From: Chitinophagales bacterium
GTDB taxonomy: Bacteria > Bacteroidota > Bacteroidia > Chitinophagales > Chitinophagaceae
Assembly (NCBI GenBank): GCA_021323755.1
Contig: JAJPKJ010000048.1
Coordinates: 1 to 64,000, forward strand
Length of the DNA stretch: 64,000 nucleotides
Direction: 5' to 3'
Positions within the stretch are counted from its first letter, which is position 1. Each line of letters starts with the position of its first letter. Both the position numbers and the translations under genes were made by a program. Below are positions 18,601-27,487 of the stretch, one piece after another. Under the pieces are notes generated by a model that had not been told where the DNA came from, made no database searches, and worked only from the letters and a program-made list of their open reading frames with translations.

Positions 18601-18994
18601 TGCTACTGTTAAATACTTTACTCTGTGGAGTGGTTGCCGTTACGACGACTTCCGTTAGTTGTTTTGTTTCAGGAACCAACGCAAAATCGGCGGTAAAATC
18701 TTGTCCGATAGAAAGGGTGATGTCTTCCTGTTTTTCCGTCTTGTAACCAACATAAGTTACCGTAACAACATACGGACCTCCAATTCTTAAACCAGGTAAA
18801 TTAAAACGTCCATCTTTTCGGGTAGTGGTGGTGTACTTTGTTCCTGATGGCACATGTAGGGCAACAACGGTAGCACCTCCGAGCCCTGTTGTTCCTTCTG
18901 CAACCGTACCTAAAATCTGTGACGTGGTTTCCTGTGCTAATAATACATAGGAAAAAGAAATGCATAATGCTGATAATAGCAGTCGTTTTATCAT
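15602..18994 (-). CDS. Oar-like TonB-dependent receptor
   Basis: A 1130-residue outer membrane protein. A signal peptide (ends SYVLLAQ) is followed by a carboxypeptidase-regulatory-like beta-sandwich (about 25-115: TTGLGGATVVALHV, GRFNLPGL, VTVTYVGYKTEK), a TonB plug (SRSQ/QLPTVGRSIADFTRLEP, NNITVDGADFNNSFGL, SGTNQWKGSVYTYIK) and a large beta-barrel ending in TMQFGIRYLFN. The plug without a typical SusC signature, and the length, match the Oar group. Such receptors import large or scarce substrates or transport surface proteins. The downstream lipoprotein is the likely partner; the substrate is unknown. Confidence 0.87.
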   Translation of the reverse strand: MIKRLLLSALCISFSYVLLAQETTSQILGTVAEGTTGLGGATVVALHVPSGTKYTTTTRKDGRFNLPGLRIGGPYVVTVTYVGYKTEKQEDITLSIGQDFTADFALVPETKQLTEVVVTATTPQSKVFNSSRTGSQEIITRSQIEQLPTVGRSIADFTRLEPTSNGLSFSGVTASYNNITVDGADFNNSFGLSGTLGGQANAQPIALDAIDQIQVNVSPYDVRQGGFTGAGVNSVTKSGTNQWKGSVYTYIKTPGLQGYKVDNNVIARTPFSFNILGGSLGGAIIKDKLFFFINAEQDLQSAPATGVIASDATHAPVAGVVSQANADTLNALGTYLKNTYNYNPGSFQGYSFKTNSYKINARIDFNINDQNKLSLKYNYLKSYADQFASTSRPGSTNGQVTGGQPGTFAMPFQGSGYRINNNLKIYIAELNTRFSNKASNKLQIGYTRERDFRSPQSSSDTFPLVDILNGGNIYTTFGYEPYTYNNQLFMDSYQFTDIFTFYKGPHEITVGTQNSYKKYQNAFAPDYNGGYQFSSLDAFLSGAPATNYYQQYSTLKGGAFPWAYAGATNLSFFAQDKWRVKSNFTLTYGIRFDYTTYQNKFTDNPNFDQLTFLNGAKYNVGTAPNGFLVISPRVGFNWDITGDRTWQLRGGAGIFEGAPPFVWIENQAANNGVQQGIAYLTNAPFFPSSTAGLAHYLATAGPGGTPIDQTATPPSYAVNVIAKNFKYPTKLKASLGLDKKLPDDWVITGEFTYSKDINATYMENVNLKESNGFAISNGPDNRMRFNTGSGTTNSTNKYWSGMTNGTASLDSPNIQNVILLANTNQGYSYTATFRIQKSFPHLFLNLSYVHSDARTTMENGSTASSLWSARAVSNTDPNAPVLARPSWFQPNRIFAYGIYHIEYAKHFSTSFGATLEAAPAGVTSVVYNGDLNGDGNTGNDLIYIPRNASEINLIDAGSYNSTTHTGITTGTTADPRTAAQIWTQLNNLINQDHYLAAHRGQYAKANSDVYPFYKRVDLNITQDIYFYTKRGGEKDKHTLRLSLDLTNVGNLLNKYWGVIKVPTATNFIKFEGMAADGKTPLFSFPFADAGSYTPYTSSFADNTSLTNLVNNATEPGSRWTMQFGIRYLFN

Positions 18995-19267
18995 AATCGT
19001 TGTTTTTGGTCTTGATTTGGTAAGATGATTAAACTATTCGCAAAGAAAACAATTTAACCCCTTTTGTTCGGCAAGTAAATCATTAAGAAATTATAAACAT
19101 ATAGCAGTAATCAGTGCAGGGTAAGGCTTATAAATTTTGAGATTGCAAGAAAGGAAAAAAGAAAACAAACACCAAAATATATTTTTTATTAAAAAAAAAG
19201 ATTGAAAACAAATTTGATGATTTATCTAAAAAATCAATTCCGATTTGCAGGATTCTGAAATTTGATT

Positions 19268-19777
19268 TTATTTTTTAGCAAAAGCGTTCATTAATGTTGA
19301 AACTTTTTGACTTCCTTCAAAAGTGGTGATCAATTTCCCGCTTTTATCATATAAAGCAAGAAAAGGCAGGCTTGAAAACTTGTAGTATTTGGGAAAATCG
19401 AATTTCGCATCGTATCCCATTTTTATATTTGAATAATCTGCAATGTGATAATCCTTATAAAATTTCTTCATCTCGGAAAACGGCTGAAAGGTCCCCATCA
19501 CTATCTCAATATCTTTGAATTTATCCATTGAATCTATGATGTTTTTCGTTTGACGCTGACAATGTTCGCATGTAGGACTAAAGATCATGATGATGGTCAG
19601 ATGGTTCTTCCTGATATCGCTATTGGTAATGAAAGTGGAGCTGTCCACTTTTAAAAAGCTAAAAGGGGGAATAGTTGGGTATGGGTTCGGTATTGGCTGG
19701 GTCTGCGCAAGGGTCTGCTGGGTAAAAATAAAATTACCGACCAAAATTGATAATAAAACAGGAATTAATTTTTTCAT
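19268..19777 (-). CDS. Thioredoxin-like periplasmic protein
   Basis: A 169-residue protein with a signal peptide ending ..TQQTLAQ when started at 19777. The thioredoxin fold shows FSPTCEHCQRQ (redox pair C70/C73) and SLPFLALYDKSGKLI (cis-Pro loop), as in TlpA/ResA-like proteins of the cell envelope. It may reduce or isomerise exported disulfides. The Cys-Glu-His-Cys active site is less common than CPPC. It diverges from the first blaI gene across 97 bp, with the BlaI operators in between, so co-regulation is possible. Confidence 0.82.
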   Translation of the reverse strand: MKKLIPVLLSILVGNFIFTQQTLAQTQPIPNPYPTIPPFSFLKVDSSTFITNSDIRKNHLTIIMIFSPTCEHCQRQTKNIIDSMDKFKDIEIVMGTFQPFSEMKKFYKDYHIADYSNIKMGYDAKFDFPKYYKFSSLPFLALYDKSGKLITTFEGSQKVSTLMNAFAKK

Positions 19778-19827
19778 GAATTCTTTTTCTGGTTGAAGAT
19801 ACAATCTACAAAAATAAAAAGAATTTT

Positions 19828-19871
19828 TTTGTTAGATTACGAAATGTTCGTACGTTTACGAAAAATTCGTA
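19828..19871 (+). promoter_or_regulatory. Promoter with tandem BlaI-type operators
   Basis: TTTG at 19828-19831 and TACGTTTA at 19851-19858, 19 bp apart, form a -33/-7 promoter. Two perfect 15-bp dyads of the form TACGAA-N3-TTCGTA lie at 19838-19852 and 19857-19871, centres 19 bp apart (about two helical turns). The first fills the gap between the promoter boxes and the second covers the expected start point, just before the blaI ATG at 19875. Confidence 0.75.
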
Positions 19872-19874
19872 GAT

Positions 19875-20237
19875 ATGCAGAAATTAACCTTTCAGGAAGA
19901 AGAAGCGATGCAGGCTGTTTGGAAAACCGGCGAAGGCAACGTAAAACTTTTCTTAGAAAATATGGATGAACCCAAATTGCCTTACACCACACTTGCATCA
20001 ACCATTAAAAACTTGGAGAAGAAAGGCTATTTGCAAAGCCGCTTAATGGGTAATACTTATGTGTACAAGCCTTCAGTAAGTCACGATGATTATAAGAAGA
20101 AATTCATGAATGGATTCGTGAAGGATTATTTCGAGAATTCGTATAAGGAACTCGTGAATTTTTTTATTACCCAAAAAAAACTCAGTCCAAAAGAGTTGAA
20201 AGAAATTATTGAAATGATTGAAAAAGGGAATAAATAA
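19875..20237 (+). CDS. BlaI/MecI/CopY-family repressor (first copy)
   Basis: A 120-residue winged-helix protein: LTFQEEEAMQAVWKTGEGNV (helices 1-2), LPYTTLASTIKNLEKKGYLQ (recognition helix; the ..TT.......L...G.L pattern of BlaI) and NTYVYKP wing, then a helical dimerisation tail. BlaI-type proteins repress as dimers and are inactivated by proteolysis triggered by the partner M56 sensor, which is the next gene, 72 bp downstream. Two operators overlap its promoter, so it is probably autoregulated. Confidence 0.9.
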   Translation: MQKLTFQEEEAMQAVWKTGEGNVKLFLENMDEPKLPYTTLASTIKNLEKKGYLQSRLMGNTYVYKPSVSHDDYKKKFMNGFVKDYFENSYKELVNFFITQKKLSPKELKEIIEMIEKGNK

Positions 20238-20309
20238 AATCGATAAAATGATAAATTTTCAATTCCTACCATGCATCAATCATCGTACAACTTAGATCAA
20301 TCATAATTT

Positions 20310-23213
20310 ATGCCTTTTTTCATTTTATATCTTGTAAAATTTTCCATCAGCGTTTCGATTGTGTATGTATTTTACCAGTTATTATTGCGAAAAATCACAT
20401 TCTATAATTGGAACCGCTGGTATTTGCTCGGTTATTCGCTATTATGTCTTTTTATTCCTTTCATTCATATCAACCCTCTTGCTGAAGAGCATAATTTCAG
20501 CAACGCACAGGTCTTTCGTTACATTCCGGCTATTGAAGATTATACAACAACACCTGTTCATATTGGGGGTAATGTTCCGGCAACTGTTCGTGGAATAAAC
20601 AGCTGGCCAATACTTTATTCATTACTACTTATCGGTGCATTGATAATGACGGCGCGTTTGATCATTCAATTTATTTCTTTGCAGAGAATAAAAAGAAAAG
20701 CAAGCATAATAAGTGATGGCGATACGATCATATATCATGTTGATAAAAAAATCATTCCTTTTTCTTTCGGCAATGCTATTTATCTGAACCGGGATTTACA
20801 TTCTGAAAAAGAATTGCAGGCAATCATTTTGCACGAATATGTTCATATAAAACAAAATCACACAGCCGATATTTTCTTTGCCGAATTTCTTTGCATCGTG
20901 AACTGGTATAACCCATTTGCCTGGTTGATGCGGCATGCCATAAGGCAGAATCTTGAATTCATTGCCGATAATCACCTGCTACAGAATGGTCTCGACAAGA
21001 AATCTTATCAATATCATTTATTAAATGTGGTGGGATCGACACAATACCGTATAGCCAACAGTTTCAATTTTTCTTCTTTAAAAAAACGTATAGCCATGAT
21101 GAACAAGATCAAAAGCGCTAAAGTCCATTTGCTTCGATTTTTATTTATGCTGCCATTAATAGCGTTGTTGTTACTCGCATTCAGAGACAAATACAAAAGG
21201 ATTTTTAAAAACCAAACTGTTATCAATGAAGTAGGAATTATTGTCGACATTAATTCCAAACAACCCATAGCCGGCGTATCAGTATCGGATACGATTTCGG
21301 GTGTGAAAACAATTTCTGATGAACGGGGATTTTATGCTATGAAAATTCCAATTATAACAAAGAATGATTTTTTCACTGTTGCGCTAAAATTTACAAAAGA
21401 AGGGTATGAAAATAATTCAAGTAGCGGAATGTACAGTTTTTCAAAAATGCAATCGCATGGTCATATAAATATTGATGCGCTTATTCCTTTATCGGGAACA
21501 AAATCAATTTCTTTTTTTGGACTAAATCCATTCAATAATAAATTCCCGGATGATCCTACCTACGAAGATGCATTGCAACAATTCAAAAAAGCAAAACGGG
21601 AAGGTGAGGATTGGGATCTCTATTTCAAATTGCAAAAAGATCATCCCGAAGTCAGCCTGTTTTATACGAGTGAATATAAAAAGAAGATTATTGTTTTCTA
21701 TCAAGACGGATTGATTGAAAAATATGGATTTCCTGGCGGAGCAACAATGGCTGATATGCAAAAAAAATTCGGACAGCTGCCTGATATGATGACCAAGAGC
21801 GAATTGCCTTTGCCGGCAGCTTACCTTGCCAAATGGGAATCTATTGCAGCAGAAGCAGAAAAGAAATTTCATACCGATAATCCTAATGTGTATGCAATTA
21901 TTTTCCCCGGCGACAGTCGCGTAATTGCTGTCCCTAAAAAGGGCAAGCCGCAAATTTATGACCTGGATAATGCTGTTCCTGAGGAAAGACCTGCATTTGA
22001 AAAACTATATGGCTCATTGGATGGAATAGTTCCGCCGGCGGCCAATTTTGTAAATGCAGCACATAATGATGAACGCTATAAGGATTGGAGAATCAGCGGA
22101 ATTGAATTTGTCGGGTTTAATAAAGTGGATTATGATAAAGACAATTCGGCAACCCATTTTACAGGGGAGGGGGTTTTAAAAATAAATAATGCAGCTCAGG
22201 CATTGATCATCTATCACAACAAAGAATATAATCCGGAGTCATTCAAGAACCAATTTGGTAATGGAAAAGTCAGTGATGTTTTTGTATACGAAAATGAAGG
22301 CGCGTTTAATAAGTTTGGCCAAAAAGGAAGATACGGAGTGATTGTCATTAATGATAATTCGTCAGCTTCAACATCCTCGGCTCACATTATTTCAGTTATC
22401 AAAAAAGATTCAGTTCCTTCAACATCTTCACACAAGCATTTTGGCATTTCATTACACAGGGACGACAGGATGAACCAGGAGGATAGAAATTTTTTTAACC
22501 GCAACGCCGGTATTCATTTATTACATTGGACTGCAGATGATAATCAATTGCAGATCTATCATGTTAAAGACGATATTGAAAATGTAAATCTGAAGAATAA
22601 TGGTGAGGTGCGAAACGCAATTGCGAAATATAAAAGCCTTCCCCAGGTCAGGGAATCGTATTTCGATAGGAAACCCCTCTTGGATTCAGTTCTGATCATG
22701 GTCGACAACAAAGAAATCAATTCATTGCAAATGGAAAGACTGGATGTCAAGGAAATAGAATCGATCAGCATAGTTAAAGATTCTTCGGCCATAAACCAAT
22801 ATGGTAACAGAGCGAAAAAAGGAGTGATAATAATTACAACAAAAAAAGCGCTCGAAAAAAATAAACGGGTGAAAAATAAAAAGAACGCTGATTTTTCTTT
22901 TGCATCAAATGATGGGAGTGAGATTAAAATTAAGATTTCAGTCATTAATCTTTTTCTGGAATATTTAAATGGTCCGCAAAACGATTACCGGTTAGTACCT
23001 ACAAATATTGGATTTGAAACCTCGGAACTTTCTAAATTGATTGATGATTATAATAAATTGCAAAGAAAAAGAGAGACACAATTGCACATAGCAAATGAAA
23101 ATGATATTGCTATTAAAGAAATAGATTACCGGTTGAAGGCAGATCGTGATAAGATCAATAATTTGCTGGGAGAGGTGAAGCATGACCTTGAATTGAAAAT
23201 GAACAGGGGTTGA
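20310..23213 (+). CDS. M56 (BlaR1-like) sensor peptidase with plug-like C-terminal region
   Basis: A 967-residue membrane protein. The N terminus has four helices around the M56 metalloprotease site HEYVHIKQN (H175, E176, H179) with QNLEFIADNHLL supplying the third ligand. A fifth helix near residues 275-295 is followed by a carboxypeptidase-regulatory-like domain (SKQPIAGVSVSD, SDERGFYAMKI). The remaining roughly 560 residues carry two segments that resemble TonB plug-domain ends: YGVIVINDN and IESISIVKDSSAINQYGNRA followed by KKGVIIITTKK. No penicillin-binding domain is present. It pairs with blaI; the stimulus is unknown. Confidence 0.85.
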   Translation: MPFFILYLVKFSISVSIVYVFYQLLLRKITFYNWNRWYLLGYSLLCLFIPFIHINPLAEEHNFSNAQVFRYIPAIEDYTTTPVHIGGNVPATVRGINSWPILYSLLLIGALIMTARLIIQFISLQRIKRKASIISDGDTIIYHVDKKIIPFSFGNAIYLNRDLHSEKELQAIILHEYVHIKQNHTADIFFAEFLCIVNWYNPFAWLMRHAIRQNLEFIADNHLLQNGLDKKSYQYHLLNVVGSTQYRIANSFNFSSLKKRIAMMNKIKSAKVHLLRFLFMLPLIALLLLAFRDKYKRIFKNQTVINEVGIIVDINSKQPIAGVSVSDTISGVKTISDERGFYAMKIPIITKNDFFTVALKFTKEGYENNSSSGMYSFSKMQSHGHINIDALIPLSGTKSISFFGLNPFNNKFPDDPTYEDALQQFKKAKREGEDWDLYFKLQKDHPEVSLFYTSEYKKKIIVFYQDGLIEKYGFPGGATMADMQKKFGQLPDMMTKSELPLPAAYLAKWESIAAEAEKKFHTDNPNVYAIIFPGDSRVIAVPKKGKPQIYDLDNAVPEERPAFEKLYGSLDGIVPPAANFVNAAHNDERYKDWRISGIEFVGFNKVDYDKDNSATHFTGEGVLKINNAAQALIIYHNKEYNPESFKNQFGNGKVSDVFVYENEGAFNKFGQKGRYGVIVINDNSSASTSSAHIISVIKKDSVPSTSSHKHFGISLHRDDRMNQEDRNFFNRNAGIHLLHWTADDNQLQIYHVKDDIENVNLKNNGEVRNAIAKYKSLPQVRESYFDRKPLLDSVLIMVDNKEINSLQMERLDVKEIESISIVKDSSAINQYGNRAKKGVIIITTKKALEKNKRVKNKKNADFSFASNDGSEIKIKISVINLFLEYLNGPQNDYRLVPTNIGFETSELSKLIDDYNKLQRKRETQLHIANENDIAIKEIDYRLKADRDKINNLLGEVKHDLELKMNRG

Positions 23214-23512
23214 CCGATTAAAAGACTTCATGGCGCTTTAATAAAGGAAAATTAACCACATGGACAGATGAATTAAAATATCAGGTTAATTTGTGCCTAT
23301 GCGGCAAAAACATCCATCTGGAAAATAAACCTAGCCTTCAATAGAAGCGCCATCGATGAACGGATTGCAATCCAATGTTGCCGAACCGGAGCTACTGAAA
23401 CTGGCATCATAATATTCATTCACTTTTTTCTCTGCCTATTTTACTGTAAATTTGCCGCCCAATTATTTTTAAACCGGCTTATAGCCAATTGCTATCAGCT
23501 CAAACTTTTTTA

Positions 23513-24079
23513 ATGGCAAATACAGCAGACATTAGTCGCGGCATGATTATCAAATTAGATGGCAGCCTGTACACCGTTGTTGACTTTGGTGAAAACAAAA
23601 CTGCACGCGCCGCTGCAAAAGTGTGGGCGAAATTGAAAGGTCTGGATAACAGTCGCTCCATTGAAAAGACATGGAACAGCGGCGACACTATTTTCCCCAT
23701 TCGTGTAGAGAGAAAAGATTTTCAATATTTATACAAAGATGACACCGGATACAATTTCATGGATAATGAAACCTTTGAACAAATTGCCATGAATGAAGAA
23801 ATGGTTGATGCCCCGCAGTTTTTGAAAGAAGGTCAACAGGTTTCTGTTCTTGTTAATACAGAAACAGAACTGCCGATGAGTGTTGAACTTCCGGACAAAA
23901 TTGTCTTGCAGGTCACTTATTCCGAACCAGGCGTTCGTGGTGATACGGCTACACGCACATTAAAACCTGCCAAGGTGGAAACGGGAGCAACAGTAAATGT
24001 TCCTTTATTTGTGAACGAGGGAGAATTAATAAAAATCAATACAAAAACCGGTGAATACGTGGAAAGAGTCAAAGAATGA
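23513..24079 (+). CDS. efp: Elongation factor P, Arg-tip type
   Basis: A 188-residue three-domain factor that relieves ribosome stalling at polyproline stretches. The ATG at 23513 gives the usual MANTADISRGM start; the frame to 23489 adds residues unlike the family. The tip loop of domain I reads ENKTARAAAKVWAKLKG, with Arg at position 32 where E. coli-type EF-P has Lys34 in PGKG. Domains II/III are standard (SYSEPGVRGDT-like block, FVNEGELIKINTKTGEYVER). TAAATTTG at 23447-23454 followed by GCCGCCC may be its -7 element. accB and accC follow. Confidence 0.93.
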   Translation: MANTADISRGMIIKLDGSLYTVVDFGENKTARAAAKVWAKLKGLDNSRSIEKTWNSGDTIFPIRVERKDFQYLYKDDTGYNFMDNETFEQIAMNEEMVDAPQFLKEGQQVSVLVNTETELPMSVELPDKIVLQVTYSEPGVRGDTATRTLKPAKVETGATVNVPLFVNEGELIKINTKTGEYVERVKE

Positions 24080-24185
24080 AACAGGTCGCCTGTGACCAGT
24101 TTCTGCCGTCCGGCAACTAGCTGACAGTAAGTAATTTCTTTTCCTTATCTTAGTCCACCATTTCACTAACTGTAAATTCATTAAT

Positions 24186-24674
24186 ATGGATTTTAAACAG
24201 ATTCAGGAGTTAATCAAGCTTGTCAACAAATCTAACATTGGCGAACTTACTATTGAAGAAAAAGGATTTCATATAACAATCAAACAAAAAGAGGAACCGG
24301 TGCAACAAATCATTAGCGCTGCGCCAACGCAGTACCAGCCAATGGTATCGCATCCCGTTTCTTCAGCTCCGGCAATTCAGCCGTTGGCAGTGGCGGAAAA
24401 GCCAAAAGTTGAAGAGCCTTCTGTTGCAAATAATCTAATTACCATCAAAAGTCCGATGATTGGAACTTTTTATAGAAGCCCTTCACCCGACAAACCATCT
24501 TTCATAAATATTGGCGATGAAATTGAACCAGGCAAAGTGGTTTGCATTATTGAAGCCATGAAATTGTTCAATGAAATTGAAAGCGAAGTGAAAGGAAAAA
24601 TAGTAAAGGTACTCGCCGAAGATGCATCACCTGTCGAGTATGATCAACCCTTATTTTTGGTAGAGCCTGTTTAA
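24186..24674 (+). CDS. accB: Biotin carboxyl carrier protein of acetyl-CoA carboxylase
   Basis: A 162-residue protein. An N-terminal helical part (MDFKQIQELIKLVNKSNIGE) is followed by a Pro/Ala/Val-rich linker (about 45-85) and a C-terminal biotinyl domain with the biotinylation motif EAMKL (K126). The carried biotin shuttles carboxyl groups between biotin carboxylase and carboxyltransferase in the first step of fatty-acid synthesis. accC follows 86 bp downstream and efp lies 106 bp upstream, a common gene order. Confidence 0.96.
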   Translation: MDFKQIQELIKLVNKSNIGELTIEEKGFHITIKQKEEPVQQIISAAPTQYQPMVSHPVSSAPAIQPLAVAEKPKVEEPSVANNLITIKSPMIGTFYRSPSPDKPSFINIGDEIEPGKVVCIIEAMKLFNEIESEVKGKIVKVLAEDASPVEYDQPLFLVEPV

Positions 24675-24683
24675 TGGCTTAAT

Positions 24684-24757
24684 GTGCAAATATGAAAGGG
24701 TGAAAATGTATTTTGTTTCCACCTTTCACGCATTACCACATTCATCACATTTGAAAG
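24684..24757. repeat. Heptad-periodic inverted repeat between accB and accC
   Basis: The accB-accC gap is built of 7-bp units: CTTTCAC, GCATTAC, CACATTC, ATCACAT in phase from 24723, with partly complementary units (GTGCAAA, TATGAAA, GGGTGAA) on the left from 24684. It ends 3 bp before the accC ATG. See the heptad finding. Confidence 0.5.
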
Positions 24758-24760
24758 TTT

Positions 24761-26098
24761 ATGTTTAAAAAAATATTGATTGCGAACCGTGGAGAGATTG
24801 CCTTACGCGTGATAAGAACCTGTCGTGAAATGGGCATTAAAACTGTTGCTGTTTACTCCACCGCAGATAAAGATAGTCTTCATGTGCGTTTTGCCGATGA
24901 AGCAGTATGCATCGGCAAACCTGCCAGTTTTGATTCTTATCTGAATATCCCGCACATCATGGCCGCAGCAGAAATTACCAATGCTGACGCTATTCACCCC
25001 GGTTATGGCTTTTTAGCAGAAAATGCAAAGTTTGCTGAAATATGTGGCGAGCATGGAATTAAATTCATAGGACCAACTCCTGCCATGATCAACTCGATGG
25101 GCGATAAGATCACGGCTAAAGAAACAATGATCAAAGCCGGCGTCCCTGTCGTTCCCGGCGGCCAGGGGTTATTGGAAAGCGTTGATGATGCAAAAAGACT
25201 CGCTTACGAAATTGGCTACCCGGTAATTTTAAAGGCAACTGCCGGCGGCGGAGGTAAAGGTATGCGCGTGGTTTGGGAAGAAAATGAAATGGAGCGGGCA
25301 TATAATACCGCAAGGGCTGAAGCTGCAGCATCCTTTAAGAATGATGGTGTTTATATCGAAAAATTTGTTGAAGAACCCCGGCATATTGAAATTCAGGTTG
25401 CGGGAGATCAATATGGAAAAGTTTGCCATTTGAGTGAAAGAGATTGCTCCATTCAACGTCGTCATCAAAAATTGGTCGAAGAATCTCCTTCACCTTTCAT
25501 GACGCATGAATTGCGTCAGCGCATGGGGGAAGCAGCGATCAAAGCCGCATCAGCAATCAATTATGAAAGCGTTGGCACAATCGAATTCTTGGTCGACAAG
25601 CATCGCAATTTTTATTTCATGGAAATGAACACACGTATTCAGGTAGAACATTGCGTTACTGAAGAAGTCGTAAATTTTGATCTGATAAAAGAACAAATAA
25701 AAATCGCAGCCGGCGATTCTATTACCGGCGAAAATTACGAACCTCAAATGCACGCCATCGAATGCCGCATTAATGCCGAAGATCCTTATAATGATTTTCG
25801 CCCGTCGCCAGGGAGAATTACCACTTTGCACCAGCCCGGCGGCCATGGCATTCGCGTTGATTCGCATGCTTACGCGGGTTACACAATTCCACCATATTAT
25901 GATTCCATGATCGCAAAAATAATTGCGGTTGCACGTACCCGTGAGGAAGCCATCAACACGATGCAGCGGGCATTAATGGAATATGTTATTGAAGGCGTTA
26001 AAACCACTATCCCCTTTCACTTGCAATTGATGAAGGATGAGCGTTTCCGCAGCGGAGATTTCAATACAAAATTTCTGGAAGGCTTCAAGATGGTTTAG
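24761..26098 (+). CDS. accC: Acetyl-CoA carboxylase biotin carboxylase subunit
   Basis: A 445-residue ATP-grasp enzyme that carboxylates the biotin on AccB using bicarbonate and ATP. Diagnostic blocks are [20 protein letters not shown] (N-terminal biotin-carboxylase domain), [31 protein letters not shown] (Gly-rich ATP loop), [32 protein letters not shown] (catalytic loop) and the C-terminal [20 protein letters not shown]. Length and order match the family. It converges on ispH with a 69-bp gap. Confidence 0.97.
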   Translation: MFKKILIANRGEIALRVIRTCREMGIKTVAVYSTADKDSLHVRFADEAVCIGKPASFDSYLNIPHIMAAAEITNADAIHPGYGFLAENAKFAEICGEHGIKFIGPTPAMINSMGDKITAKETMIKAGVPVVPGGQGLLESVDDAKRLAYEIGYPVILKATAGGGGKGMRVVWEENEMERAYNTARAEAAASFKNDGVYIEKFVEEPRHIEIQVAGDQYGKVCHLSERDCSIQRRHQKLVEESPSPFMTHELRQRMGEAAIKAASAINYESVGTIEFLVDKHRNFYFMEMNTRIQVEHCVTEEVVNFDLIKEQIKIAAGDSITGENYEPQMHAIECRINAEDPYNDFRPSPGRITTLHQPGGHGIRVDSHAYAGYTIPPYYDSMIAKIIAVARTREEAINTMQRALMEYVIEGVKTTIPFHLQLMKDERFRSGDFNTKFLEGFKMV

Positions 26099-26167
26099 AA
26101 ATCAATTACTCAGAATAACCAGGGCTCGATGCCTGAGACCACAGCAAGTAAGAAAGTATAAAATAAA

Positions 26168-27367
26168 TCATGATTTCAATTTGCTTCCCGGAAAAAATCC
26201 AGCTAATTTATTAATGATTCCTTCTACCAGGGCATCAGGACAAGAAGCGCCGCTGGTAATTAAAATTCTTACAGGACTTTTTGTTGGTAAAAAATCTATC
26301 GTTAATTTTTCCTGCTTGCTGTGGAAATCATAATGAAGAATCTCTTTGTCGGATAATATTTTTTCATCTGCATTAATAAAGAAGGTCTGCAACTTTTCTT
26401 CACATAATTCAACCAGGTGCGATGTATTGGAAGAATTATATCCCCCAACAACAATGGCAAAATCAGCGGTAGTCTCAAGCATATTAACAACCGCAGTTTG
26501 ATTGTCATTGGTTGCATAACACAATGTATCACGCGTGTCTGCAAAATGCTCTTCGATATGATCAGCATCATATTTATTCATCATCGTCTGTTTCAAAAAA
26601 TCGGCAATTGCCTGAGTGTCGCTCGCCAGCATGGTTGTTTGATTAACCACTCCGATTCTCCCCAGATCTTTCTTAGCATCAAAATTCTTACTGAACTGAT
26701 TTGAAAAATCTGTGTAGAATTCTGCTGGTGGCTTTTCTTCCAAAATGTATTTTGCGAGCAACTCGGCTTCTTTCATATCGTTAACAACAACAGTGGGAGT
26801 GTGCGAAGCTGCATGAGAAAATGTTGCTCTGGTTTCTTCGTGTTTGGGTTTGCCGTGAACAACCACGGTATATCTTTTTTCTGCGATCTGCTCTGAGCGG
26901 TTCCAGACTTTTTCAACGAACGGACAAGTCGTATTATATTTTTCAGTATGTACACCGATATTCTGTAATTGCTTTTCAATTTCCAGGGTTGTGCCGAATG
27001 CTGGAATAATAACAATGTCATCAGCCGTTAATTCTTCCAGCGGAATGAGCTGTTTTCCATAAGTATCCTGTAAAAATCTTGCACCTCGAGATTGCAGATC
27101 TGCATTCACTTGTGGATTGTGGATCATTTCACTTAATAGAAAGATTCTCTTGGATAAATTTTCTTCAATTGTTTTGAAAGCGATTTCAATCGCATTTTCT
27201 ACACCATAACAAAATCCAAAATGGCGTGCAAGAAAAATTTGCAGGGGCCCGAAATCCAATAAAGTCGGTGTGAAATCTTTTTTCATTCTGTCTTCCTGCT
27301 TTCGTTTATTTTTGATTGCAGTGATCAGCGGACTACGATAAATGATCGGAACGTTGAAGGTTTTCAT
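26168..27367 (-). CDS. ispH: 4-hydroxy-3-methylbut-2-enyl diphosphate reductase
   Basis: A 399-residue iron-sulfur enzyme for the last step of the MEP isoprenoid pathway. Iron-sulfur cysteines lie in RHFGFCYGVENAI (C53), NTTCPFVEKVW and SGASCPDALVE; the His of FLLSEMIHNPQVN and the TTMLASDTQAI block are also typical. The start at 27367 (MKTFNVPIIYRS) is preferred; the frame continues upstream into heptad repeats with no family resemblance. It is the long form with an N-terminal extension of about 40 residues, as in cyanobacteria and plants, rather than the E. coli-like short form. Confidence 0.95.
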   Translation of the reverse strand: MKTFNVPIIYRSPLITAIKNKRKQEDRMKKDFTPTLLDFGPLQIFLARHFGFCYGVENAIEIAFKTIEENLSKRIFLLSEMIHNPQVNADLQSRGARFLQDTYGKQLIPLEELTADDIVIIPAFGTTLEIEKQLQNIGVHTEKYNTTCPFVEKVWNRSEQIAEKRYTVVVHGKPKHEETRATFSHAASHTPTVVVNDMKEAELLAKYILEEKPPAEFYTDFSNQFSKNFDAKKDLGRIGVVNQTTMLASDTQAIADFLKQTMMNKYDADHIEEHFADTRDTLCYATNDNQTAVVNMLETTADFAIVVGGYNSSNTSHLVELCEEKLQTFFINADEKILSDKEILHYDFHSKQEKLTIDFLPTKSPVRILITSGASCPDALVEGIINKLAGFFPGSKLKS

Positions 27368-27386
27368 CATCACAAAGGTAAACAAT

Positions 27387-27477
27387 GTAGAATGTATGAT
27401 GTAAGATGTACAATTTTTCAATTTTAAAACAAAAATGAAAATCACGCATCTAAGATCTTGTATCAAACGTCTAAAAC
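27387..27477. repeat. Heptad-periodic dyad between ispH and GH13 gene
   Basis: Thirteen consecutive 7-bp units in one phase: GTAGAAT, GTATGAT, GTAAGAT, GTACAAT, then TTTTCAA and TTTTAAA, then units such as CACGCAT, CTAAGAT, CTTGTAT, CAAACGT. The right half resembles the reverse complement of the left. It spans most of the divergent region between the two start codons. Confidence 0.6.
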
Positions 27478-27487
27478 AGAAATATTT

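Noticed and set aside
23331-23423. Minus-strand frame reading VNEYYDASFSSSGSATLDCN then PFIDGASIEG
   Set aside because: Looks protein-like and could be the relic of a gene end, but it has no ATG, an upstream stop and no family match.
26168-27466. Longer start for ispH at 27466
   Set aside because: The extra 33 residues are translated heptad repeat and the family begins at MKTFNVP.
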